Positions 34,415 through 42,232 of a stretch of DNA of 51,145 nt are shown here, piece by piece. The stretch spans positions 1-51,145 of the forward strand of contig NZ_RAVZ01000020.1 in assembly GCF_003611635.1 (NCBI RefSeq), written 5' to 3'. Origin of the DNA: Corallococcus terminator (lineage in GTDB: Bacteria > Myxococcota > Myxococcia > Myxococcales > Myxococcaceae). The position numbers and the translations under genes were made by a program. The notes beneath the pieces were generated by a model that saw only the letters and a list, made by a program, of their open reading frames with translations, had not been told where the DNA came from and did no database searches. The stretch's first letter is position 1, and each line of letters opens with the position of its first letter.

Positions 34415-35527
34415 TCACCGCCCGGGTGCGCCCAGGGCGATCGTCCCCACGACTCCACTGTCGGACGTGCTGCAGACCAGGGCGTGATTCGTCAGGGCAT
34501 GGCCGCGTGCCCACGACCTTGCCGCGATGCAGACGCCGAGTGCTCCGCTCGCGGCCCCCACGTCCCCGAGCGAGGTCGCCGGAACCACCTCGCGAATGGA
34601 CTCCAGGACAGGTGTCAGTCGCACTCGCGCATGTCCCCAGGTGTTGGCTCGCCACACCTCTCCGTTCAAGTCGACCACCAGGTCGCCAGAGAACGTCCCA
34701 CCTGTCGTCATGCGTCCGACGGCGGAGCGGACCGTGGCGTCGAGGTGGCCCGCCACCTCTGGCACGGCTCCGGTCCGCCAACGGATTGCATCGTCGGGAT
34801 CGATTGCCGTGGAGGGCCTGGCCACTTCGACTCCCGCGAGTCGCGCGGCCACGGTCCCGTTCCTTCGCCAGGCGGCCGACTCCTCCTCCACCAGGAGACA
34901 TGCGGCGGCCTCACCCGGACGGAGCCCGGTCGGGAATTCCTCCGAATGCAACCGGCGATCATCAGAGAGCCACTGGAGGCTGATGGCGTCGAGCCAGGAA
35001 TCCACCGCGATGAGGAGCACGCGGGCGCATCGGCGCTCCGACAGGAGTCGCGACGCGCGCTGGAGTCCCAGTGCCGTGGCTGCATGGCCCCCCAGGATGA
35101 ACTCGTCGCCTACCGCGCCTCGCGCAAGTCCCGTGAGCTTGCGAAGCAGGTCTCCGCACGAGCGCTGGAGCGCCGTGGCTGTCTCAGGCTCAGGCCACCC
35201 GAAACGCCGTTCCCCGAGTTCCGGAAGGGCCCACACGAGGCCTGTCTCGCCCCAGAACGCGTCCTCGGCCGGCGGAAGCTGGCCAAACCGGATGACATCC
35301 TCCACGGCGACCTGGGCGAGCCGGAGCCATGCGGCGGTCTGGATGAACCCCTCGGTGAGGGGCCACACCGGTGAGCCCATGAGCGGAGCTTCTTCTCCGT
35401 CCCCGTAGACGGTAGGCCCCGCGATGGGGCGGACCCGGACGATGCCCGCGCGCAACGCCGCGGCGGAGGAGATGACGTCGTACCCGACGGTGGTCACCAG
35501 TCCGAGGGAGGAGATCACCTCTCTCAT
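34415..35527 (-). CDS. Ketosynthase/thiolase-fold protein lacking catalytic residues
   Basis: 370 residues. The overall pattern is that of a beta-ketoacyl synthase: LGGHAATALGLQRAS, VLLIAVDSW, LRPGEAAACLLVE, and C-terminal LGDVGAASGALGVCIA. Where active enzymes have a Cys nucleophile, the alignment gives Gly in LGGHAAT, and the C-terminal GH(T/S) is GD. The usual EAHGTGT is absent. So it is likely a non-enzymatic thiolase-fold protein. Such proteins occur beside DUF2169, PAAR and effector genes of type VI secretion modules. Its ATG overlaps the preceding stop as ATGA. Confidence 0.65.
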   Translation of the reverse strand: MREVISSLGLVTTVGYDVISSAAALRAGIVRVRPIAGPTVYGDGEEAPLMGSPVWPLTEGFIQTAAWLRLAQVAVEDVIRFGQLPPAEDAFWGETGLVWALPELGERRFGWPEPETATALQRSCGDLLRKLTGLARGAVGDEFILGGHAATALGLQRASRLLSERRCARVLLIAVDSWLDAISLQWLSDDRRLHSEEFPTGLRPGEAAACLLVEEESAAWRRNGTVAARLAGVEVARPSTAIDPDDAIRWRTGAVPEVAGHLDATVRSAVGRMTTGGTFSGDLVVDLNGEVWRANTWGHARVRLTPVLESIREVVPATSLGDVGAASGALGVCIAARSWARGHALTNHALVCSTSDSGVVGTIALGAPGR

Positions 35528-36324
35528 GGGCGCACCGGTGGCTTCTCGAACGCCCGGGCGGGTTCGACGGTCCTCCAGGAGTCGGGGGAGGGAAGTCGCA
35601 TCTCCCGGAATTGTCTCGCGAGGCCGGGGGCCAGCGGCGAGTCCCGCTCCACGGGCAGACCCACGCGCTCCGCGAGCTCCAGCCAGGCCAGGACCTCCGT
35701 GGACACATGCGCGAACGTCGCGGCGTCGTCGGCGCTCAGGGCGTCCCGAGCACGGAGGGCTTCGGTGCGAGCTTGGAGTTCCGCGATGGCTGTCGCAAGG
35801 GCGCTCTCGAATGCGCGCGGGTCGCGGCCGTCCAGAGCCGTACAGACCGCGAGACGGAAGTCATCCGGAGCCAGCGCGGCCCACGCGTCCAGCCAGTGCT
35901 GGGCCGAATCTTCAGAGGATTCCACGAAGAACCGGTCCATGAGGAAGCGGACATAGAAGAAGTCCTCTTCGTACTCCTTGCCCGTCGCGAGCGTCCTCCG
36001 AGAGTGCTTCGCCAGCTCCGCCGCGCCAGCGTCATCGCGGCAGGCGATCGCATCGAAGAAGGGCTCGGACCTGGACGTCAGCTTCTCCGAGTCAGGTGCG
36101 CTCTGGAGGAAGTGCAGGAACGCGCGACCGCTCTTGAAGAGGTTCGGGAAGAAGGTGCTCGGATCCGCCGTGCTCAGCAGTCCCGCGATGGCCATCCGCC
36201 GATACAGCGTCGAAACCCTCAAGTAGTGCTGCTGGCGCGGTGGCGCCTGGAGGATCTGCGGGAGCAGTTCCTCGAGCGTCACCGCGGCATTCTTTCCAGC
36301 AAGAGGCACGAACGTGGGGGGCAT
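35524..36324 (-). CDS. Imm49-like putative immunity protein
   Basis: 266 residues, all-helical by appearance, no signal. The segment with GKEYEEDFFYVRFLMDRFF, then a Leu/Ala/Asp-rich stretch and FESALATAIAELQARTEAL is like Imm49 immunity proteins. The identification is tentative. The ATG at 36324 has GAGGCGG upstream. The stop overlaps the start of the ketosynthase-like gene; 17 nt separate it from the Imm11-type gene. Confidence 0.45.
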   Translation of the reverse strand: MPPTFVPLAGKNAAVTLEELLPQILQAPPRQQHYLRVSTLYRRMAIAGLLSTADPSTFFPNLFKSGRAFLHFLQSAPDSEKLTSRSEPFFDAIACRDDAGAAELAKHSRRTLATGKEYEEDFFYVRFLMDRFFVESSEDSAQHWLDAWAALAPDDFRLAVCTALDGRDPRAFESALATAIAELQARTEALRARDALSADDAATFAHVSTEVLAWLELAERVGLPVERDSPLAPGLARQFREMRLPSPDSWRTVEPARAFEKPPVRP

Positions 36325-36341
36325 GGAGCCGCCTCGGGAAA

Positions 36342-36926
36342 TCAAGTAGCAGGGACGTCCAGGACGAAGAACGTGATGTTCGTGGGCTTCGGGGCGATCT
36401 TCCGCCACTCATCCAGGACGCGCTCGCTCACGACATATGAGTCCGGTGCCTCCTTGAGGCGGAAGAGGTCCGGTGCATGGGCGATCTTCTTCCGGTCCAG
36501 GACGTGCTTCAGGACCCGCACGACCTGCCCGTCAAGGTATTCAATCTCGGAGGCGGAGGTGTCGAGCACATCCACCGTCCCCAGCGGGTTGACGATGAAG
36601 TAGTCGCTGGAGGCCAATCGCTTCTTGTGGTTGTAGATGGAGAGCGGCAGGTATTGCACGGGCCCCCGGTTGACCGCTTCCATTCCGTCCTTCAAGGGCT
36701 TGCTGACAATGAGCAGGCGAACGGTATTGGGAACAAGGTCCGGGATTTCGATGCCGGGCTCTTCATCCGACATGAAGATCTTCGCGTCCTGGGGATACTC
36801 GCCCTCCTGGAGTTCGACGCCATCGCCCAGCTTCCAGCTCTTGACGCCCATTGCCTCGGGGAAGTCGAGGAGGACGCAGAACTCTGGCCGGGTCTGTGCG
36901 AGCGTCTTGAATAAATAGTATTTCAC
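36342..36926 (-). CDS. Imm11-type immunity protein
   Basis: 194 residues from a GTG at 36926, chosen because AAGGAG is 5 nt upstream and an alternative GTG at 36932 overlaps that site. The middle has VRLLIVSKPLKDGMEAV, then GPVQYLPLSIYNHKKRLASSDYFIVNPLG and DVLDTSAS, and the C-terminal half has DLFRLKEAPDSYVVSERVLDEW, the pattern of the Imm11/DUF1629 family. It lies 20 nt after the AHH nuclease stop, the usual toxin-then-immunity order. Confidence 0.7.
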   Translation of the reverse strand: MKYYLFKTLAQTRPEFCVLLDFPEAMGVKSWKLGDGVELQEGEYPQDAKIFMSDEEPGIEIPDLVPNTVRLLIVSKPLKDGMEAVNRGPVQYLPLSIYNHKKRLASSDYFIVNPLGTVDVLDTSASEIEYLDGQVVRVLKHVLDRKKIAHAPDLFRLKEAPDSYVVSERVLDEWRKIAPKPTNITFFVLDVPAT

Positions 36927-36946
36927 ATCCACTCCTTGGGAGGTTT

Positions 36947-37852
36947 CTAGAAGTCGCTTGACTCGGTCTTGACCTGGGATTGAAGCCTGTCCGCGTGCGT
37001 GTCGAGCGACGCACCGGGTCCAATCTGGCCCCATTCGATGATCTGGTTCATCAGGTGCTCGGAGAGGTTTTCGAGCTTCTTCTTGTCCAGCTTCGCGTCC
37101 GGAATCTTGTGTCCTTCCGGCTTCGCGCCGTCACAGATCGCCTTGTATTCCTTGCAGATCTCGGTCAGGGTATCCCGGACAAGGCGGTTGTAGATGGGAT
37201 GATCAGTGCAAGCTTCCGGGGCGCCATCTCTCTCCTTGAGTTGCATATGTCTGGCGAGGCCAAGGATGTGCGCGACTTCCTTGTCCTGCGGAAGTATGAA
37301 CATGTTGATCTTGTGGTTGACGTTGTATTTCGCCATCATCAACGACTTGCGCATCACGTTTGGTACATTGTCGGGCTGCTTGGAAATGAGCGTGTTGAGG
37401 AGGCCTTTGGGGATGAGGTGGTGGGCGTTGTTCCAATAGGGCCAGGTGTCCTGGGTGAAGTTCATCCCCGCAGGAACCTTGATGGGCTGCCCCTTGAAGT
37501 TCTCCCGCTTGATTGATGTCAACGGGCCCCCAACGTTCCAATCCCCGGGCCTGGGCGCCGGTATTTCAAGTGCGTAGTAGGAGGGCGCCCAGCCCCCGGC
37601 ATTCGTCTCGTAGTGCGAGGTCCCCACTGGTGTCGTGCGGCTGGCGTAGTCATGGAGCCGCTCCTTGATCTTCGCCTCCGACCCCGCCTGCTCGTACGCC
37701 TGATAGCGGTAGTTGCAGGTGCTCTTGCCCTGCTTCTTCCGGAACGAGGCCTCGTGCCCTGTCAGGCACGCGCCGCCCTCGGTCGTGCTCTTCTGACGAT
37801 GCTGCTTGTGCAGGTCTTCGAGCTCGACGTCGGCGAGATGTCCGTCTCCCAT
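36947..37852 (-). CDS. AHH-motif HNH/EndoVII-type nuclease toxin
   Basis: 301 residues. The catalytic core WNNAHHLIPKGLL (Ala143-His144-His145) is the AHH signature of a nuclease family widely used as polymorphic-toxin effectors. No signal peptide, PAAR or VgrG-like domain precedes it, so the means of export is unknown. The Cys-rich N-terminus (ACLTGHEASF, STCNYRY) is unrecognised. ATG 37852 has AGGAGG at 5 nt. Local base composition is far from that of its surroundings (about 50 % G+C at 37321-37380 by hand count), a sign of transfer. Confidence 0.78.
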   Translation of the reverse strand: MGDGHLADVELEDLHKQHRQKSTTEGGACLTGHEASFRKKQGKSTCNYRYQAYEQAGSEAKIKERLHDYASRTTPVGTSHYETNAGGWAPSYYALEIPAPRPGDWNVGGPLTSIKRENFKGQPIKVPAGMNFTQDTWPYWNNAHHLIPKGLLNTLISKQPDNVPNVMRKSLMMAKYNVNHKINMFILPQDKEVAHILGLARHMQLKERDGAPEACTDHPIYNRLVRDTLTEICKEYKAICDGAKPEGHKIPDAKLDKKKLENLSEHLMNQIIEWGQIGPGASLDTHADRLQSQVKTESSDF

Positions 37853-37879
37853 GAAACCTCCTGGCAGGGCTCCGCCTGG

Positions 37880-37908
37880 AGGCTATCACTCCGAGTGTGG
37901 GGTGTGAA
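37880..37908 (-). promoter_or_regulatory. Predicted promoter of the toxin operon
   Basis: On the minus strand TTCACA (37908-37903), 17 nt and TAGCCT (37885-37880). The hexamer ends 27 nt before the ATG, leaving a leader with a strong Shine-Dalgarno. The 9-mer TGATAGCCT recurs before the lipoprotein gene at 39035. Confidence 0.5.
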
Positions 37909-37937
37909 CGGGCCGCGAGGGCCGCCCCGCCCACCCC

Positions 37938-39035
37938 TCAATCCTCGATCGTCGTCTTGTGCCACCGCTGGCCGTTGAGCGCGGGATCCCGGTTCGGGTC
38001 GTAGTTCGGGTCGTTCGACGGCACGTATTGCCCGTTGCCATTCATCCAGTACTCGCGGGCGCCCGTCTGCACCTGATGGCGCTTGCCACTCTCGGGGCTG
38101 CGGACCGTCTCCTCGTCCTTGATGTAGTTCAGGAACCGGTGGTGGTTGCGGTCCGAGGCGGCGTCGCGGTCCGCGTAATTGGCCGCGATCTGGGCATTGA
38201 TGGCGTCGTTCTTCTCATGGAAGGCCCGCTGCTGGGCTTCGAAGGCAGACTTGTTGGCCTGCATGCGCTGGTTGTGCGCCGCCCAGCTCGAGCGCTCCCG
38301 GGCCATCTCGTTCTGGTTGTAGGCCTGGACGTACTCGGGATTGTAGTGGGTGTTGGACAGGGCGTTGAGGACGACCTTCTTGCTCTCCTCGTAGCGCTCC
38401 GGAGGGGCATCCAGCGCGTGACAGTAATAGTTCCAATTGACCATGTTGCCCATGTCCGTCGCGTTCAGGTGCATGACAATCATGTAGGGGTTGCCCTTCT
38501 TGTCCGTCCACTCCGTGACCCGGGCGAGGAAGAGCTGCCGCATCGGGCCGACCTTGTAGAGCAGGTCGGAGAAGCCCTTGTTGGCGGCGGCGACCTGCGG
38601 AACGTCGTACTGCTTCACCAGCTTCGCGCCATCCCGCTGCGCGACCGGCACCAGATCCTCCTGGATGACGGCGTCGATGGAGTTGAAGAACCGCATCTTG
38701 TTGCCGGACCTGCGTGACCACTCCTGCATCATCGGGTCATTGGAATACATGAACGTCTTGAGCGGGAGCATGTAGACATTGACGTTGCCCGGACCGCTCA
38801 TGGCCGCCTTGCCATTGTTCAGGACCCAGTTGTCGGGCAGCGGCATGTTCCCCATCTCCTGGAACTTGTCGTCGAACATCTTGTGCGCGATGAGCTTCCC
38901 GTTTGGAGCCACCTGGGGCACGGCCGGGGCTGACGCCGCCGCGCTGCCGCTGCCGTCCGCCTTGGGCTTCTCTTTTTCGTCGCACGCCGGGGTCGTTGTG
39001 ATCAGGGCCATGAGCAGGATGGGATGGGGTTTCAT
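37938..39035 (-). CDS. Lipoprotein of unknown function
   Basis: 365 residues. Signal peptide with TTPAC (Cys19 or so) as lipid site, then a Ser/Ala linker, then an alpha/beta domain (about 50-215) with NGKLIAHKMFDDKFQEM, DGAKLVKQYDVPQVAAANKG and GNPYMIVMHLNATDMGNMVNWNYYCHAL. A charged coiled-coil-like stretch with QRMQANKSAFEAQQRAFHEK follows, and the tail is Asn/Asp/Pro-rich. It is upstream of the toxin gene on the same strand, 85 nt apart, with a promoter of similar sequence. A link to the toxin is possible but unproven. Confidence 0.6.
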   Translation of the reverse strand: MKPHPILLMALITTTPACDEKEKPKADGSGSAAASAPAVPQVAPNGKLIAHKMFDDKFQEMGNMPLPDNWVLNNGKAAMSGPGNVNVYMLPLKTFMYSNDPMMQEWSRRSGNKMRFFNSIDAVIQEDLVPVAQRDGAKLVKQYDVPQVAAANKGFSDLLYKVGPMRQLFLARVTEWTDKKGNPYMIVMHLNATDMGNMVNWNYYCHALDAPPERYEESKKVVLNALSNTHYNPEYVQAYNQNEMARERSSWAAHNQRMQANKSAFEAQQRAFHEKNDAINAQIAANYADRDAASDRNHHRFLNYIKDEETVRSPESGKRHQVQTGAREYWMNGNGQYVPSNDPNYDPNRDPALNGQRWHKTTIED

Positions 39036-39064
39036 GAGAATTCCGGGGTGAGGCTTGAATCCCC

Positions 39065-39070
39065 AGGCTA
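39065..39070 (-). promoter_or_regulatory. -10-like hexamer of the lipoprotein gene
   Basis: TAGCCT within TGATAGCCT, minus strand, 29 nt before the ATG at 39035; the same 9-mer and nearly the same distance as before the toxin gene. Confidence 0.4.
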
Positions 39071-39160
39071 TCAGAAGGCAGCACTCCATGAGGGGGTGGG
39101 GACGCACGGACCGCATGGGGGGCCTTGACTCGAAGGGGGGGACGGTCTCAATGAATCACC

Positions 39161-40480
39161 ATGCGACACGTCCTTCTCCTTGGCACCCTCCTGCTGTCCC
39201 AGTCCGTCCCTGCCGCCGAGCCCGCTCGCGCCCAGGTCCTCAAGGCCGCGCGCCTCTTCGACGCGAAGACGGGGAAGGTCGTGACCCCGGGCGTGGTGGT
39301 GGTGGCGGAGGGAAAGGTGGTGGGCGTGGGACCGAAGGCCCCCGTGCCGGAAGGCGCGACGGTGGTGGAGTTGGGGGACGCCACGCTGCTGCCGGGCTTC
39401 ATGGATGCGCACACGCACCTGACCGTCGCGCCCGGGCCGGACTGGCGCAAGGACGTCGTCGACAGCTTCCAGCGCACCATCCCCGAACTCACGCTGGACG
39501 CGTTGCCCTGGGCCCGCACGACGCTGATGGCGGGCTTCACCACGGTGCGCAACCTGGGCGCGGAGCACTTCATCGACGTGGGCCTGCGCAACTCCATCGC
39601 GCGCGGCACCGTGGTGGGTCCGCGCATCCTCGCGGCGACCTCCAGCGTGAGCTCCACCGGCGGGCACTGTGACTACGGCAACTCGTGGCGCAAGGGACTG
39701 CTGGCCGAGGACTCCAGCCCCGGCGTGGCGGACGGGCCGGATGCGCTGCGGGCCCGCGTGCGCGAGAACTTCAAGTACGGCGCCGACCTCATCAAGGTGT
39801 GCGCCACGGGGGGCGTGATGAGCCTCAACGGGGATGCCGACGCGCCGCAGTTCACCCAGGCGGAGCTGGAGGCGGTGGTGGACGAGGCCCACTCGCGTCG
39901 ACGCAAGGTGGCCGCGCATGCCCATGGCGCGGAAGGGGCGAAGCGCGCCATCCGCGCGGGCGTGGACTCCATCGAGCACGGCACCCTGATGGACGACGAG
40001 GGGCTGGAGCTGATGAAGCGCAAGGGCACCTGGTACGTGCCCACGGCGTTCGCCTTCAATGGCATCCAGGAGCTGGCGGCCCAGGGCAAGCTGCCGCCGG
40101 CGACCGTCGTCAAGCTCCAGACGGTGGCCGTGCGGCGCGAACAGGTGCTGCGCAAGGCGATTGCCATCGGGGTGCGCATCGCCTTCGGCACGGACGCGGG
40201 CGTGTTCGCCCATGGGCGCAACGCGGAGGAGTTCGCGGCGCTGGTGTCGTTCGGTATGACGCCCGCGGAAGCGCTGCGCACCGCCACGGTGCACGCGGCG
40301 GAGCTGCTCGGGGTGTCCGACCGGCTGGGGACGCTGGAGCCGGGGAAGCTGGCGGACGTCGTCGCCGTTCCCGGCAACCCCCTCCAGGACATCCGCGCCA
40401 CGGAGAAGGTCTTCTTCGTGATGAAGGACGGCGTCATCCACCGCAACGAAGCGGCGCCCTCCATCCCCGCTCCGCGCTGA
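39161..40480 (+). CDS. Exported amidohydrolase (prolidase-like)
   Basis: 439 residues. The signal peptide ends PAAEPARA (about residue 20-24). Metal ligands of the amidohydrolase superfamily are present: HTH at 84-86 (MDAHTHLTV), the carbamylated Lys in DLIKVCATGG, His in AAHAHG, SIEHGT and Asp in FGTDAG. The segment order matches Xaa-Pro dipeptidase-type imidazolonepropionase-related enzymes. Probably an exported peptide- or amide-hydrolase. Convergent with the acyl-CoA-dehydrogenase-like gene. Confidence 0.82.
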   Translation: MRHVLLLGTLLLSQSVPAAEPARAQVLKAARLFDAKTGKVVTPGVVVVAEGKVVGVGPKAPVPEGATVVELGDATLLPGFMDAHTHLTVAPGPDWRKDVVDSFQRTIPELTLDALPWARTTLMAGFTTVRNLGAEHFIDVGLRNSIARGTVVGPRILAATSSVSSTGGHCDYGNSWRKGLLAEDSSPGVADGPDALRARVRENFKYGADLIKVCATGGVMSLNGDADAPQFTQAELEAVVDEAHSRRRKVAAHAHGAEGAKRAIRAGVDSIEHGTLMDDEGLELMKRKGTWYVPTAFAFNGIQELAAQGKLPPATVVKLQTVAVRREQVLRKAIAIGVRIAFGTDAGVFAHGRNAEEFAALVSFGMTPAEALRTATVHAAELLGVSDRLGTLEPGKLADVVAVPGNPLQDIRATEKVFFVMKDGVIHRNEAAPSIPAPR

Positions 40481-40489
40481 AATCCGGCC

Positions 40490-42232
40490 TCACGGTCGGA
40501 GCAGCACGTCGCACAGCAGGAAGTCGAGCTCGCTTCCGGACAGCCATTGGGCGCTCACCGTCGCGAAGTCGGGTTCCAACCCGGCGTCGCTCTGTCGCCA
40601 GAGGTCCTCCAGGCGGTGGCGCGCGGCGGTGCAGAAGATGTCCGCCAGCGCGTCGGCGTGGGGCTGGCCCCGGGAGGCCAGGGCCGACGCGTGGGCCAGC
40701 GTGACGGACATCGTGAACAGCTCGTTGCAGAGCTGGTTCAACAGGATGAGCGTCCGCTGCCGCGCGTGGAGCACGCTCGCTTCCGGATGGTGGCGCGTCA
40801 GCTCCACGCACCTGCGGGCCAGCCGGTGGACCTCCCGGGCCGTGAACTGGAGGTGCTCCCGGTTGCGGGCGGACAGGTGCTCCTCCACCGGGAGCGGCGC
40901 GGGAGGAGCTTCGAGCCGCGCGGCATGCTCGGGTGACGCGTAGTAGAGGGACAGGAGCCCCTCGCGCGCGGCCTTGTGGTCCACGAGGAAGTCCACGCCG
41001 CCCGCCACGCGGAAGGCCCGGGCGTCACGCAGGGCGCGCTCCACCGGCGCTGGCACCGCGCCCCGTGCCGCCTTGCTCTCGGAGGTCTCGTAGCCCTCGG
41101 CGGCGAGCAGCGACACGGTCCGGTCCACGATGCGCGCGCACGCCAGGGAGGCGATGTTCTTGGCCGCCACCTGTTCGAACCAGCGCACGGGCAGGTTCTC
41201 CGCCGTCACGCCCGTGAGGCTCCAACGGGCCACGCTCTCCAGGGCGAAGACCTCCGCCGCGGTGGTGGAGACCTGTCGCTGGATTTCGTCGAACTCGCCG
41301 AGCGCACGTCCCTGGGCGAGGCGCCGGTGGAGGAACTCGCGCGACCACTGGAGGCACTTCTTGGAGAGCGCCAGGGACGCCGCCACGATGATGTACATGC
41401 GGCCCAGGGCGCTGAGGGGCTCCAGCAGCGGCGTGTTGCGCCAGTGCTCCTGAGACATCGCCAGCATCCGCCCCTTCGGCACCCGCACGTTGTCGAAACC
41501 CAACGCGGAGATGGGCAGTCCGCGCAGGCCCATCAGGCCGTGCTCGGCCCGCACGTGGAAGCCGGGGCTCGTCGTCTCCACCACGAAGAGGCTGATCTGC
41601 TCCCTGCCGCCTTCGCAGAGCGTGGCGGTGACGTTCAGGACGTCCGCGATGGAGCCGTTCCCGATGTAGACCTTCTCCCCGTTCAGGACATAGGCCCTCC
41701 CATCTTCGGAGGGCGTGGCGGTCGTGGAGGCTCGCCGCGCGGAGGCTCCAGTGGGCTCGGTGTCGGCCCAGCCGGAGATGGCTCCTTCGGCCATCCGGGC
41801 GCGGACGTAGTCCTTCAGCGGACCGTCCTGGACCGCCTCGATGATGGCACCCGCGCCCAGGCCACTGTGGATGGCCAGCGTGTAGCCCACCGGGAGACAC
41901 CGGCTCATCACCGCTTCGATGACGCGGAAGGTGTTCAGCATGGAGAGCCCTCGGCCCCCCAGCTCGCGCTCCACCGGCAGTTTGTAATAGCCCCTCGCGC
42001 GCAGGGCTTCGCGCAGCTCCGGGGAGATGCGCCCCGTGCGCTCCACCTCGTCCGGGTCGACGTGCTCCTTCAGGAACTGTTCGACCTCCGCGATGACGGC
42101 ATCGCCCTGTTGGCGTTCCTCGGGCGCCTGTTCGGGGAACTGGCGGATGAGGTCCCAGCGGAGCGTCCCCGCGAAGAGCTGGCCCAGGAAGCCTTCGCGG
42201 GCGCGGGTGGCGGGATGCAGGGGCTCGCTCAT
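40490..42232 (-). CDS. Acyl-CoA dehydrogenase-like flavoprotein of the NRPS-PKS operon
   Basis: 580 residues, longer than the usual 380 because of a C-terminal helical extension, as in VLCAD-type enzymes. It has the FAD-binding GWADTEPTGASAR segment and NGEKVYIGNGSIADV. The segment PVERALRDARAFRVAGGVD aligns with PVER..RDAR..RIYEGT, so the catalytic Glu of the YEG motif is Gly411. A simple dehydrogenase reaction is therefore uncertain; a role as an oxidase or hydroxylase on a carrier-bound acyl group is possible. Its ATG overlaps the thioesterase stop. Confidence 0.82.
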   Translation of the reverse strand: MSEPLHPATRAREGFLGQLFAGTLRWDLIRQFPEQAPEERQQGDAVIAEVEQFLKEHVDPDEVERTGRISPELREALRARGYYKLPVERELGGRGLSMLNTFRVIEAVMSRCLPVGYTLAIHSGLGAGAIIEAVQDGPLKDYVRARMAEGAISGWADTEPTGASARRASTTATPSEDGRAYVLNGEKVYIGNGSIADVLNVTATLCEGGREQISLFVVETTSPGFHVRAEHGLMGLRGLPISALGFDNVRVPKGRMLAMSQEHWRNTPLLEPLSALGRMYIIVAASLALSKKCLQWSREFLHRRLAQGRALGEFDEIQRQVSTTAAEVFALESVARWSLTGVTAENLPVRWFEQVAAKNIASLACARIVDRTVSLLAAEGYETSESKAARGAVPAPVERALRDARAFRVAGGVDFLVDHKAAREGLLSLYYASPEHAARLEAPPAPLPVEEHLSARNREHLQFTAREVHRLARRCVELTRHHPEASVLHARQRTLILLNQLCNELFTMSVTLAHASALASRGQPHADALADIFCTAARHRLEDLWRQSDAGLEPDFATVSAQWLSGSELDFLLCDVLLRP

